A stretch of 7,587 nucleotides of DNA from an uncultured Eubacteriales bacterium (GTDB taxonomy: Bacteria > Bacillota > Clostridia > Oscillospirales > Acutalibacteraceae): NCBI GenBank assembly GCA_900321905.1, contig ONXZ01000059.1, positions 1 through 7,587 on the forward strand, written 5' to 3'. This document shows, piece by piece, positions 1 through 5,290 of the stretch (position 1 is the stretch's first letter; every line of letters begins with the position of its first letter). The position numbers were made by a program, and so were the translations under genes. The notes beneath the pieces are model-generated. The model saw nothing but the letters and a program-made list of their open reading frames with translations. It searched no databases and was not told where the DNA came from.

Positions 1-1
1 C

Positions 2-661
2 GGCTCGCAAGATGTGGAAACAAGCCTTAAAATGATTGAGCGGCTGCAGAATCAGGGCGCAAAAAAAATAGTGCTGACTCCGCACTATTACTCTGACACA
101 ATTTCGCTCGATGATTTTTTGCGGCGCCGTGACAAGGCTTTTAACACGCTTTTAAAAGCGCTGCCGAGCGGCTCGCCGACTCTGTACCCTGCTGCGGAAG
201 TGTATATCAGCCAGTACCTTTTCAACAACGATAACATTGACGATTTAAAGATTGCCGGGTCAGACTATGTGCTGATTGAGCACCCGTTTTCCGCACCGTT
301 TAACGAGGCGGAGATTGACCGCCTGATGAATCTTTACTGCGATTACGGCGTGCGCCCCGTGCTTGCTCACATTGAGCGTTACAGAGCGTTGATGGAGGAC
401 AAGTACAAACTCGACGACCTCATTGAAATCGGCTGTCTGCCGCAGGTTAACGTAAGTTCGTTTGCAGACTTGCCGCGCGGACTGCGCAAAAAGTTGTTTA
501 AACATCTTGAAAACGGCAGGGTTATGCTGCTCGGCTCTGACGCGCACAACCTCGACACCCGCCCGCCTGAATACGAAGCAGGCGTGAACGCGATAATCAA
601 AAAATGCGGTCAGGAAGCAATCGACGTTTTAATGCAAAATGCAAATAATTTGGTAAAATAA
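2..661 (+). CDS. CpsB/CapC/YwqE-family PHP tyrosine phosphatase, 3' part
   Basis: Manganese-dependent protein-tyrosine phosphatase of the PHP fold. In Gram-positives this family dephosphorylates the CpsD/YwqD-type tyrosine kinase that controls capsule or exopolysaccharide assembly. The frame is open to the left edge and begins G-S-Q-D-V-E-T-S, matching the family's DDGS-x-D-x-E-x-S segment, so the GTG at 14 is an internal valine and the N-terminal HxH metal motif lies outside. Counted from that codon, visible ligand-type residues are H24 (TPHY), E62 (AAEVYI), H119 (AHIERY) and D176/H178 (GSDAHN), in the family order and spacing. The C-terminus is intact at TAA, and a terminator overlaps the stop, so this is the last gene of its transcript. 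Partner kinase and polysaccharide genes, if present, would be upstream. The family call is firm; the role in capsule control is inferred from the family. Confidence 0.9.
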   Translation, partial: GSQDVETSLKMIERLQNQGAKKIVLTPHYYSDTISLDDFLRRRDKAFNTLLKALPSGSPTLYPAAEVYISQYLFNNDNIDDLKIAGSDYVLIEHPFSAPFNEAEIDRLMNLYCDYGVRPVLAHIERYRALMEDKYKLDDLIEIGCLPQVNVSSFADLPRGLRKKLFKHLENGRVMLLGSDAHNLDTRPPEYEAGVNAIIKKCGQEAIDVLMQNANNLVK

Positions 662-685
662 CGGTTCCGGTTGGAACCGTTATTT
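656..685. terminator. Hairpin overlapping the phosphatase stop codon
   Basis: A perfect 13-bp inverted repeat, AAATAACGGTTCC (656-668) and GGAACCGTTATTT (673-685), closes a GGTT loop. It includes the TAA stop of the phosphatase gene. The U-rich part is inside the 3' arm (GUUAUUU) rather than a separate run, so it resembles an intrinsic terminator with an imperfect U tract; it could work in either direction. Confidence 0.75.
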
Positions 686-784
686 AGTTAGCCGTTAGCC
701 GTATGCCGTTAGCAGTCCGAATACAATGAGTGTGAGCGAAGCCCGCCCGACAACTGCTAACTGTTAACTGCTAACTGCTAACTG
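686..784. repeat. Inverted repeat built from tandem heptamers
   Basis: The left arm is four heptamers: GTTAGCC (687-693), GTTAGCC (694-700), GTATGCC (701-707), GTTAGCA (708-714). The right arm is AACTGCT (752-758), AACTGTT (759-765), AACTGCT (766-772), AACTGCT (773-779) and a partial AACTG (780-784). The reverse complement of the right arm aligns in register with the left arm, so about 30 bases can pair with a few mismatches around a 35-base spacer. The spacer holds TGAGCGAAGCCCGCCC (733-748), whose GCGAAGCCC core recurs at 3550-3558. No coding potential is evident. It looks like a non-coding, possibly mobile or slippage-expanded intergenic element; its function is unknown. Confidence 0.8.
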
Positions 785-810
785 AAAAAAGAGCCTTGCG
801 GCTCTTTTTT
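785..810. terminator. Terminator of the alcohol dehydrogenase gene, bidirectional
   Basis: AAAAAAGAGCC (785-795), loop TTGC, GGCTCTTTTTT (800-810) forms a classical intrinsic terminator. It starts 1 base past the dehydrogenase stop on the - strand and has runs of six A and six T on either side, so it can also stop + strand transcripts that pass the first hairpin. Confidence 0.9.
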
Positions 811-811
811 C

Positions 812-2023
812 TTATGCCATAAACGAGCGGAGAACACATTCGCAATCGTTTTTGTCCATAATCTTTGGAACAGGATAACCCGGGTTGCCCTCTTTGAGCG
901 CACGCTCAATAAGGATAGGCAAATCTTCTTCCTTGATGAAGTCGAACTTCTCAGGAATATCCATCGCTTTGTTCATACGCCTGATTTCGGCAATGAACGC
1001 CCTGCCCTTTTCTGCAGTTGACATTGCAGGGGTGGTGATACCGATAATATCAGCAAGTTTTGCAAGTTGCTCATATGCGGCGTCTCCGTACCAGTCAAGT
1101 ACATAAGGCAGTATAACCGCGTTTGCAAGACCGTGCGGAGTTCCGTACAGTCCGCCGAGGTTATGCGCAATAGCGTGAACGTAGCCTACAAACGCGCGTG
1201 TGAACGCACAGCCTGCAAGATACGAACCCTTGAGCATATTGCCCCTGGCTTCCAAATCCTTTCCGTCGATGTAAGCCTTCTCCAGATTATCGTGAATCAA
1301 CTTGGTGGCTTCCTCGGCATATTTAATAGTAGATTTTACGTTGCTCTTACCGATGTAAGCCTCAACAGCGTGAGTGAGCGCGTCCATGCCTGTTGTCGAT
1401 GTTATATGCGGCGGCAAACCAACCGTAAGTTCGGGGTCAAGCACTGCATGTTTCGGACGGAGACAGATATCATTGATAGCGTTCTTCTCATGTGTTTCGG
1501 GGTCGGTAACTACTGCGGCAACTGTGGTTTCGGAACCGGTTCCTGCTGTGGTAGGAACGGCAAAGAATGGCGGCAGTTTTTTAAGCACTTTAAGGTAACC
1601 GCGCATTGAACGAACTGACTGATTAGGCTTAACAACTCTTGCGCCTGCGGCTTTTGCACAGTCCATAGACGAGCCGCCGCCGAATGCGATAATGCCTTGA
1701 CAGCCGTTTTGAACGTACATATCCTTGCAATCCTCAATGTTCGGTATAGTCGGGTTTGGCTGAACGCCGTCGTAAACAACGTATTCAACGCCGGCGACCT
1801 TGAGTTCTTCAAACATAGGGTCAAGCAGATGAAGTCCCATAAGTCCCTTATCGGTAACAACAAGAACTTTATCAATACCTTTGCCCTTGATGTATGACGG
1901 CAGTTTCAGAATCGAACCTGCGCCCTCAAGAATTTCAGGCTCCGACCAGTCCATAAAGCACATTGCGACCATAAAAACTCTCTGGTACACACGGTACCAG
2001 CACTTTTTTAAAGTCCAGAGCAT
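812..2023 (-). CDS. Iron-containing (group III) alcohol dehydrogenase
   Basis: NAD(P)H-dependent interconversion of an aldehyde and an alcohol in the cytoplasm, typically disposing of fermentation reductant; the exact substrate cannot be read. The protein is 403 residues, close to the family's 380-400. Visible motifs are the nucleotide-binding GGGSSMD (115-121), PTTAGTGSE (157-165), and the metal set D214 and H218 (MDALTH), H283 (GYVHAIAH) and H297 (GTPHG), matching the D-H-H-H set known from E. coli FucO. About 26 residues precede the usual start of the family core (MLWTLKKCWYR onward, hydrophobic and basic). This may be a subfamily feature. The ATG at 2023 is well supported: AGGAGG at 2031-2036 lies 7 bases upstream, and a promoter sits just beyond. 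It is transcribed alone, divergently from the sialidase-like gene. Confidence 0.95.
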   Translation of the reverse strand: MLWTLKKCWYRVYQRVFMVAMCFMDWSEPEILEGAGSILKLPSYIKGKGIDKVLVVTDKGLMGLHLLDPMFEELKVAGVEYVVYDGVQPNPTIPNIEDCKDMYVQNGCQGIIAFGGGSSMDCAKAAGARVVKPNQSVRSMRGYLKVLKKLPPFFAVPTTAGTGSETTVAAVVTDPETHEKNAINDICLRPKHAVLDPELTVGLPPHITSTTGMDALTHAVEAYIGKSNVKSTIKYAEEATKLIHDNLEKAYIDGKDLEARGNMLKGSYLAGCAFTRAFVGYVHAIAHNLGGLYGTPHGLANAVILPYVLDWYGDAAYEQLAKLADIIGITTPAMSTAEKGRAFIAEIRRMNKAMDIPEKFDFIKEEDLPILIERALKEGNPGYPVPKIMDKNDCECVLRSFMA

Positions 2024-2054
2024 TCTTCTTCCTCCTTTTTAGATTTTCATATAC

Positions 2055-2083
2055 ATTATACAAATTTTTTGATATTTTTGCAA
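2055..2083 (-). promoter_or_regulatory. Predicted sigma-A promoter of the alcohol dehydrogenase gene
   Basis: On the - strand TTGCAA (2078-2083) and TATAAT (2055-2060) are separated by 17 bp. Transcription would start near 2048, leaving a leader of about 25 bases that carries the AGGAGG site at 2031-2036. The -10 box is perfect and the -35 box matches 4 of 6. Confidence 0.7.
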
Positions 2084-2094
2084 TAGTTATATTG
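2081..2094. promoter_or_regulatory. Possible operator between the divergent promoters
   Basis: CAATA-GTTA-TATTG is a 5-bp inverted repeat that overlaps the end of the - strand -35 box and the start of the + strand -35 box. A protein bound there would affect both genes. AT-rich DNA gives such short palindromes by chance, so this is only a candidate. Confidence 0.25.
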
Positions 2095-2120
2095 TATATT
2101 GTAAAAGAATTTGCTATAAT
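2092..2120 (+). promoter_or_regulatory. Predicted sigma-A promoter of the sialidase-like gene
   Basis: TTGTAT (2092-2097), a 17-bp spacer and TATAAT (2115-2120), with TGC directly before the -10 box giving an extended -10 element. Transcription would start near 2127. GGAGTG (2142-2147) lies 7 bases before the ATG at 2155. Confidence 0.75.
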
Positions 2121-2154
2121 ATGGTTATAATTTATATTAATGGAGTGAAATGTT

Positions 2155-3381
2155 ATGGGTAAAATTATTTTTAGCGAAAATGAATACCGCTTCTCAGGCG
2201 CAGCGCTTGCGGCTAATAACGAAACCGCACTTGCAGTAGCAGTTAAATGCTCTGCAGATATTGACAGCGGCGCAAATTGGGGTTACAGCGAACTCGTTGC
2301 AAAGACAAGCACCAACGGCGGCGAGGACTGGTCAGAGGCAAAGACAATCGTTGCACCGCCTGCAAGAGTTATCACAGCCGCACAGGGCAACAGCAAAACA
2401 GGTTTCTTTGTGAACCCTGTTCTTACAACTGCTAAAAACGGCAACTTTGTACTTGTTTTCACCTTCTATCCTGAGAGTGAGGGCGCAGACAACAAAAAAC
2501 TGCTTGATAAGAAAAAAGTTCCTTTCACTTTCTTCGGCGGCAAAAACTGCCTTATCATCTACGACCGCGAGGGTAAGTTCTACATAGTAACCGAGGACGG
2601 CAAAGTGCTTGACTCGGCAAAATCGCCTACACAGTACACAGTTAAGGGTATCGGCGACCTTTACAGCGGCGACGAATTCCTCGGCAACATCTACCTCAAC
2701 GGCGCAATGGGCAAGAGCGAAGATGAGAACGCTACCGCTTCTTTCGGCGCACCGCTCAAAGCCGCAAAAAGAAGTTATATAATGGCAATGACATCTGCTG
2801 ACGGCGTTAACTGGAGCGAGCCTGTAAACATCACTCCTGCAGTGCTTGCAGCCGACGACGGTGCAACTATGGCAACCGGCGCATGTTGCGGCGTAGTTTG
2901 CGACGGCGGCAGAATCGTAGTGCCTGTACTCACCGACAAGGGCGCTGCTTCAATCTATTCGGACGACAACGGCGTTACCTGGTCACGCAACCAGCGCGCA
3001 CCGTATATGCCGGCTAAAAAAGCGGTTACGCTTATTCAGATTCCGACAGGCGAACTGATTGCACTCGGCAAAAAGAGTTGCATTTCAGCCGACAAGGGTA
3101 TCAGTTGGGGCAGTTTCAAGAGCAAGTTCGCACCGCTCACAGCGCTTGCGATGGCGGAGAGAGTTTACACAATCGTTAACTCAAAGGCAGGCACAGCGCA
3201 AATCGGCGGCACGGTTAATTACAACAAAAAAGGCAAACTCAAAGGCATTGCTTACAGCAAGGAAAAGAGCGAACTCGCAGGCGGACTGCTTCCACGCACA
3301 ACGCTCGCAGACGTTTGCGGCAAGCCCGCTGCACTCTACATAACACCTGACAACAAGCAGGTATCATTCGCAACATTATAA
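2155..3381 (+). CDS. Sialidase-like beta-propeller protein with Asp-boxes, cytoplasmic
   Basis: A 408-residue protein of the sialidase/neuraminidase superfamily (GH33-like six-bladed propeller). Four Asp-box motifs are visible: S52-W59 (STNGGEDW), 213-W220 (TSADGVNW, a variant), S269-W276 (SDDNGVTW) and S311-W318 (SADKGISW). The first blade resembles sialidases: Y11-R12 stands where the YRIP arginine belongs, and D35 or D37 lies at the usual distance for the acid/base aspartate. GNIYLN (177-182) and SYIMAMTSADG (207-217) resemble a conserved stretch of bifidobacterial-type enzymes. However, the YRIP proline is absent, and I cannot place the second and third arginines or the Tyr/Glu nucleophile pair with confidence. 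There is no signal peptide or membrane segment, as in the small intracellular clostridial sialidases. It may be an intracellular sialidase or a non-catalytic relative. No sialic-acid catabolic gene is adjacent. Confidence 0.7.
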   Translation: MGKIIFSENEYRFSGAALAANNETALAVAVKCSADIDSGANWGYSELVAKTSTNGGEDWSEAKTIVAPPARVITAAQGNSKTGFFVNPVLTTAKNGNFVLVFTFYPESEGADNKKLLDKKKVPFTFFGGKNCLIIYDREGKFYIVTEDGKVLDSAKSPTQYTVKGIGDLYSGDEFLGNIYLNGAMGKSEDENATASFGAPLKAAKRSYIMAMTSADGVNWSEPVNITPAVLAADDGATMATGACCGVVCDGGRIVVPVLTDKGAASIYSDDNGVTWSRNQRAPYMPAKKAVTLIQIPTGELIALGKKSCISADKGISWGSFKSKFAPLTALAMAERVYTIVNSKAGTAQIGGTVNYNKKGKLKGIAYSKEKSELAGGLLPRTTLADVCGKPAALYITPDNKQVSFATL

Positions 3382-3395
3382 TTATTAGTATTGTT

Positions 3396-3423
3396 AAAAG
3401 CACTCCGCGCGGAGTGCTTTTTT
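3396..3423 (+). terminator. Terminator of the sialidase-like gene
   Basis: AAAAGCACTCC (3396-3406), loop GCGC, GGAGTGCTTTT (3411-3421) followed by two more T. It begins 14 bases after the stop codon: a strong intrinsic terminator for the + strand, with a shorter A run that might serve the other strand weakly. Confidence 0.92.
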
Positions 3424-3453
3424 AATGCGGAATTTCGGGTGCTGCGCACGACA

Positions 3454-3540
3454 ATTTTATTGCGGGACGCCGAGGTCGTCGTCCCCTACAGTTGTGCGCC
3501 ATTTGTAGGGAGCGATGCCCACATCGCTCCGCAATATAAT
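3454..3540. repeat. 87-nt element with terminal inverted repeats and cloverleaf-like pairing
   Basis: The ends ATTTTATTGC (3454-3463) and GCAATATAAT (3531-3540) pair at 9 of 10 positions. Inside, three hairpins follow one another with no unpaired base between them: 3464-3485 (9-bp arms, one mismatch, loop AGGT), 3486-3508 (CTACA/TGTAG with a 13-base loop) and 3509-3530 (GGAGCGATG/CATCGCTCC, perfect, loop CCCA). CCCTACA (3484-3490) and TGTAGGG (3504-3510) also form a mirror-placed pair around the centre. There is no coding potential. It resembles a small non-autonomous element or a structured repeat; I could not identify a named family. Confidence 0.7.
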
Positions 3541-3544
3541 CGGG

Positions 3545-3562
3545 TGAGGGCGAAGCCCTCCC
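3545..3562. repeat. GCGAAGCCC core hairpin shared with the upstream repeat
   Basis: TGAGGGCGAAGCCCTCCC contains a perfect 6-bp hairpin, GAGGGC (3546-3551), loop GAA, GCCCTC (3555-3560). The nine bases GCGAAGCCC (3550-3558) are identical to 736-744 in the other convergent intergenic region. In both places TGAG precedes and [G/T]CCC follows, and a period-7 repeat begins within 3 to 6 bases. Confidence 0.6.
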
Positions 3563-3568
3563 ACTCCC

Positions 3569-3638
3569 TTGAGTCTTGAGTCTGTCCCCTTGAGTCTTAA
3601 AGATGAAATTCTTCATTCTACATTCTCAATTCTACAGT
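3569..3638. repeat. Tandem heptad tract, ten units
   Basis: Read in sevens from 3569 the tract gives TTGAGTC, TTGAGTC, TGTCCCC, TTGAGTC, TTAAAGA, TGAAATT, CTTCATT, CTACATT, CTCAATT, CTACAGT. Two unrelated heptamer families, TTGAGTC and CTACATT-like, share one register for exactly 70 bases. ATGAA (3603-3607) and TTCAT (3612-3616) add a short hairpin. There is no coding potential and the function is unknown. Confidence 0.65.
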
Positions 3639-3670
3639 AAAAAAAATGCAGGCGTTTGCCTGCATTTTTT
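3639..3670 (-). terminator. Terminator of the lipoprotein-hydrolase operon
   Basis: AAAAAATGCAGGC (3641-3653), loop GTTT, GCCTGCATTTTTT (3658-3670). On the - strand it ends in a run of eight T. The 3670 end touches the stop codon of the hydrolase gene (3669-3671). It can also act on + strand transcripts. Confidence 0.92.
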
Positions 3671-4625
3671 ACTTAAGATATTTACCAATAAACTCGTCGA
3701 GTTTTGCATAGTAGCCTTCGGTGTCGTATACGATACTGTCGGCGTGCTTTGCTTCAGGCACGATGAACTGGTCTTTTTCAGCAGTGCAGATTTCGTAGAG
3801 TTCCTGACCCATTCTTGTCGGCACAAAATCGTCGCTGCCGCCGTGGATAAACAGCATTGGCGCGCGTGCGTTTTTAACACTCTCGCGGACGTCTGTATCG
3901 CCGAGGTCGTAACCTGCAAGGCGCTTGTTAATCTCGTTCATACCCTTATAGATATACGGTGCGGTTTTCTTGATGCCCACGCCGTTTGCAACGGAGATAA
4001 ACTCGTCCTTTGCGCTGGTGAACGGACAGTCGGCAACAATGAGTTTAACCTGCGGCGGAATCTTGTCAGCCATCTGGCAAACGGTAGCCGCGCCCATTGA
4101 TACGCCGTGAAGAATAATCTTGATATCATCGCCGAAACGCTCAATCAGATAATCAAGCCACTTGAGCATATCCTGACTCTCATAGTAGTCAAAGCCTACC
4201 CAGTCGCCGCCCGAATCGCCTGCGGAGGTGTGGTCGGTTGAAAGGAAGTTGTAACCCTTGTCGTGATAGTATTTGTAGAAGTTAGCAGAGTCGCCGCGCC
4301 AACTGCCGCGATAGCCGTGTGAGAACACAGCAAAAACTTTGCTCTCCTCCTCAGCGTGGAGAAGGTAACCCTTGAGAATCTGGTCCCTGTCGTTGAGAAG
4401 GTCAATATGCTCAATTGGCTGCTCGTCAACCCACTTCATACTCTCCTCGCACATATTGCCAAGCGGAATCATATCGCCGTTATCCATAAGGTCCTGCATA
4501 CGCTTCATAGGGCCTTTCGGGATAGTTTCCTTGTACATCACGTCAAGATACGAGTGCAGTGCAAGCGCACCCATTGCTGCAGCGCCGAGACCTGCCGCTG
4601 CTGCAAGACCAAATAATTTTTTCAT
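3669..4625 (-). CDS. Membrane-anchored alpha/beta hydrolase
   Basis: A serine hydrolase of the alpha/beta fold, 318 residues, resembling the YqkD-type hydrolases of Gram-positives; substrate unknown, probably an ester or acyl compound. Catalytic triad candidates are S176 in GVSMG (174-178), D265 in GGSDDFVP (262-269) and H294 (EAKHADS). SHGYRGS (102-108) supplies the oxyanion-hole region. Residues 1-24 are a short basic start followed by an Ala/Gly-rich hydrophobic stretch, a likely uncleaved anchor placing the enzyme outside the membrane. GGAGG at 4633-4637, 7 bases upstream, fixes the ATG at 4625. The gene follows the lipoprotein gene by 24 bases on the same strand, so they are probably co-transcribed and may act at the same surface. 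The fold is secure; the substrate is not. Confidence 0.9.
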   Translation of the reverse strand: MKKLFGLAAAAGLGAAAMGALALHSYLDVMYKETIPKGPMKRMQDLMDNGDMIPLGNMCEESMKWVDEQPIEHIDLLNDRDQILKGYLLHAEEESKVFAVFSHGYRGSWRGDSANFYKYYHDKGYNFLSTDHTSAGDSGGDWVGFDYYESQDMLKWLDYLIERFGDDIKIILHGVSMGAATVCQMADKIPPQVKLIVADCPFTSAKDEFISVANGVGIKKTAPYIYKGMNEINKRLAGYDLGDTDVRESVKNARAPMLFIHGGSDDFVPTRMGQELYEICTAEKDQFIVPEAKHADSIVYDTEGYYAKLDEFIGKYLK

Positions 4626-4649
4626 AAATTTTCCTCCAGAACTATATGC

Positions 4650-5198
4650 TTATTTCTTTTTAGTCGTGGACTTTGTCTGCGCCTTTTTTGTTATGGCTTT
4701 TTTAGTTTCCTCTTTATGAGTCGCAGGCGCTTTGGTTGTAGGTACAGCCTTAACCTTGAGTTCGCGGAACTCCTTTTTATTCTCGCTGTTTGTGGCAAGA
4801 ATCTGCTTGCCGTCATAGCGGATATAATACTCACCCTTGTTGTCAAAGGTATAGGTTGTTATCTTTTTGCCGTCCTTGTCGGTTGAATCCTCGTGAGGTG
4901 TTTTGATAGTTGCGATAACATCGACATAGTAATTTTTCTTGTATTCAACGCCTGTCTTTTTAACAAGGAAGGAACAGTCTTTCTTTTCATCTTCGCTAAG
5001 ACCGAGTTCTTTGGCAGAATAACTCTCAATCAGGTTGATAGCGTCTGCTTCCGTAATTTTTGCGTCGTCGGTAGTAATTTCCTGCGTTGTACCGCTTTTA
5101 GTAGTGGTATCTTCCTTTTTGCCACCGTCCTTTGAGCAAGCGGCAAATGCAGTAAAAACTAACGAAATACAGATAAGTGCGATTAATACCTTTTTCAT
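4650..5198 (-). CDS. Lipoprotein of unknown function with lysine/threonine-rich tail
   Basis: A 182-residue protein that I do not recognise. Residues 1-20 are a lipoprotein signal (MKKVLIAL, hydrophobic core, then FAA before C21), so lipidation at C21 and attachment to the outer face of the membrane are expected. A low-complexity Lys/Asp/Thr linker (22-46) leads to a compact part (about 47-147) with a helix-like ITEADAINLIESY and alternating strands (YYVDVIATI, YTFDNKGEYYIRYDGKQIL). The tail 148-182 has 12 lysines and 8 threonines, strongly basic, suited to binding anionic wall polymers; that is inference. ATG at 5198 is preferred because GAGGT at 5206-5210 is 7 bases upstream; an in-frame TTG at 5204 would nearly touch that site. 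It is the first gene of the operon with the hydrolase. Confidence 0.85.
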   Translation of the reverse strand: MKKVLIALICISLVFTAFAACSKDGGKKEDTTTKSGTTQEITTDDAKITEADAINLIESYSAKELGLSEDEKKDCSFLVKKTGVEYKKNYYVDVIATIKTPHEDSTDKDGKKITTYTFDNKGEYYIRYDGKQILATNSENKKEFRELKVKAVPTTKAPATHKEETKKAITKKAQTKSTTKKK

Positions 5199-5205
5199 AA
5201 TCAAT

Positions 5206-5210
5206 ACCTC
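5206..5210 (-). promoter_or_regulatory. Ribosome binding site that decides the lipoprotein start
   Basis: GAGGT on the - strand is 7 bases from the ATG at 5196-5198 but only 1 base from the TTG at 5202-5204. This spacing selects the ATG. Confidence 0.75.
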
Positions 5211-5228
5211 AAAATATCAGATATAAGT

Positions 5229-5257
5229 ATTATAAAATAAATGAATATTAAAGTCAA
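5229..5257 (-). promoter_or_regulatory. Near-consensus sigma-A promoter of the lipoprotein-hydrolase operon
   Basis: On the - strand TTGACT (5252-5257), a 17-bp spacer and TATAAT (5229-5234). It matches 11 of 12 consensus positions. The start of transcription would be near 5222, giving a leader of about 24 bases with the GAGGT site. Strong constitutive expression is plausible. Confidence 0.85.
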
Positions 5258-5268
5258 TACTTGTAAAT

Positions 5269-5290
5269 TAAAAACAATTTTAATAATTGT
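5269..5290 (-). terminator. Weak AT-only hairpin at the end of the BspA-like gene
   Basis: ACAATT (5274-5279) and AATTGT (5285-5290) form a 6-bp hairpin overlapping the stop codon; the - strand continues with five T. It has only one G-C pair, so it would be a poor terminator. Transcription of the BspA-like gene may continue into the lipoprotein gene. Confidence 0.3.

Noticed and set aside
1067..1609. A 180-codon open frame on the + strand
   Set aside because: It lies wholly antisense to the well-supported alcohol dehydrogenase gene, has no good ribosome site, and its translation is Cys/Val-rich without a recognisable domain.
2024..2154. A riboswitch in either leader
   Set aside because: Predicted leaders are only about 25-30 bases, too short for a known aptamer, and no terminator or anti-terminator pairing is visible.
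3454..3540. A tRNA, because of the cloverleaf-like fold
   Set aside because: There is no CCA-compatible acceptor of 7 bp, no TTC T-loop, and arm and loop sizes do not fit a tRNA.
3391..3579. Short open frames across the repeat region on both strands
   Set aside because: They run through a terminator, nested palindromes and heptads; their composition follows the repeats, and no start has a convincing ribosome site.
3569..3638. A CRISPR array
   Set aside because: The repeats are 7 bases with no spacers of CRISPR length and no cas gene nearby.
5202..5204. TTG as the start of the lipoprotein gene
   Set aside because: It is only 1 base from the GAGGT site; ATG at 5196-5198 has normal spacing and begins MKKVLIAL, a typical lipoprotein start.
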